Under the pieces are notes generated by a model. That model searched no databases, was not told the origin of the DNA, and worked only from the letters and a program-made list of their open reading frames with translations. A program made the position numbers and the translations under genes. This document shows positions 63,784 through 64,000 of a stretch of 64,000 nt of DNA, in pieces (the stretch's first letter is position 1; the number at the start of each line of letters is the position of its first letter). This DNA comes from Fodinicurvata halophila. Lineage in GTDB: Bacteria; Pseudomonadota; Alphaproteobacteria; Kiloniellales; DSM-21159. The DNA is taken from the NCBI RefSeq assembly GCF_042651425.1, contig NZ_JBHSCW010000001.1, positions 124,001 to 188,000 of the forward strand, given 5' to 3'.

Positions 63784-64000
63784 TCAGTAGGGCCGCCCGT
63801 CCTTGTGCGTGAACTGCCATTGACCGTCCGGGCCAAGCACAGCCTGCAGGTCGTCCTGGGGATAGCTCACCGCATCCCCGCTGCTGCGGTCGCCCACCTC
63901 CAAGTAGAGCACATCCGCGTCACTGCGGTTGACCAGGTGGTGGGCGACGCCACCGGCGGGGAACCCTGCACACATGCCGGAAGACAGCGTGATCTCCTCG
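63784..64000 (-). CDS. cupin-domain protein, 3' part (window edge)
   Basis: The last 71 codons of a gene truncated by the end of the window; the frame stays open to 64000. The residues HHLVNRSDADVLYLEVGDRSSGDAVSYPQDDLQAVL and THKDGRPY fit the C-terminal part of small cupin proteins. Upstream codons (EEITLSSG, then MCAG) are in frame, so the apparent ATG at 63975 is internal. Function unknown. Confidence 0.75.
   Translation of the reverse strand, partial: EEITLSSGMCAGFPAGGVAHHLVNRSDADVLYLEVGDRSSGDAVSYPQDDLQAVLGPDGQWQFTHKDGRPY

Overview
The window is a GC-rich (roughly 63-65 percent by eye) bacterial chromosome segment. The block ubiB-ubiE-mutM-enoyl-CoA hydratase-rpsT-dnaA-dnaN-recF-gyrB, an N-terminally Tat-type ABC binding protein, a DUF3126-type protein, phasin-like and PAS_5-like proteins, and FNR/FixK-style regulation all point to an alphaproteobacterium. 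A Rhodospirillales/Kiloniellales-type lineage is my best guess; this is inference from gene order and protein style, not a database match.

Layout. 1-11.3 kb: a DUF3126-like protein, a beta-hydroxyacid dehydrogenase, a gamma-glutamyltransferase, a very large autotransporter with a zinc-protease motif, a tautomerase, a TusA-like protein, an OmpA-like periplasmic protein, an ATP-grasp ligase behind an operator-like promoter, and a small accessory unit (Tat-exported Arg/Ser/Tyr/His-rich peptide, HprK-PqqD fusion, then a c-type cytochrome). 11.3-18.7 kb: a low-oxygen/stress-flavoured group with an FNR-like regulator, a P-type cation ATPase, a phasin-like protein, a small helix-turn-helix-like protein, a phosphoribosyltransferase, a PAS protein and a Ca2+/H+ antiporter; an FNR/FixK-type box sits at the expected class II position over one promoter. 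18.8-29.1 kb: a GMC oxidoreductase facing a six-gene peptide-uptake operon (CocE-type hydrolase plus a dpp-type ABC transporter) with a divergent XRE-type regulator.

29.2-39.6 kb is a one-directional catabolic cluster: IclR regulator, E1 alpha and beta subunits of a thiamine-diphosphate 2-oxoacid dehydrogenase, an acetolactate-synthase-like enzyme, a complete TRAP transporter, an SDR dehydrogenase, an aminotransferase and an unfamiliar internally duplicated protein. Palindromes TTCCG-N5-CGGAA lie in front of both the regulator and the catabolic operon, so the IclR protein probably controls itself and the pathway.

39.6-43.5 kb is an accessory zone: an AT-rich gene for a RecB-type nuclease fused to a helicase-like ATPase (candidate defence gene), then a nitrilase, ending at a tRNA-Arg whose 3' end is partly repeated 1.4 kb away, as expected for an integration islet. 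43.9-64 kb is core genome: an OmpA-like lipoprotein, xanthine phosphoribosyltransferase, a class A penicillin-binding protein, gyrB-recF-dnaN-dnaA, rpsT, enoyl-CoA hydratase, mutM, ubiE-ubiB-psd-pssA, a Bax-inhibitor-1-like membrane protein, an SDR protein lacking the catalytic tyrosine, and the end of a cupin gene cut by the window edge.

The most interesting items are the HprK-PqqD/Tat-peptide unit, the nuclease-helicase islet, the duplicated protein in the IclR-controlled cluster, and the three regulatory site sets readable directly in the DNA. No CRISPR array, transposase or integrase gene was seen.
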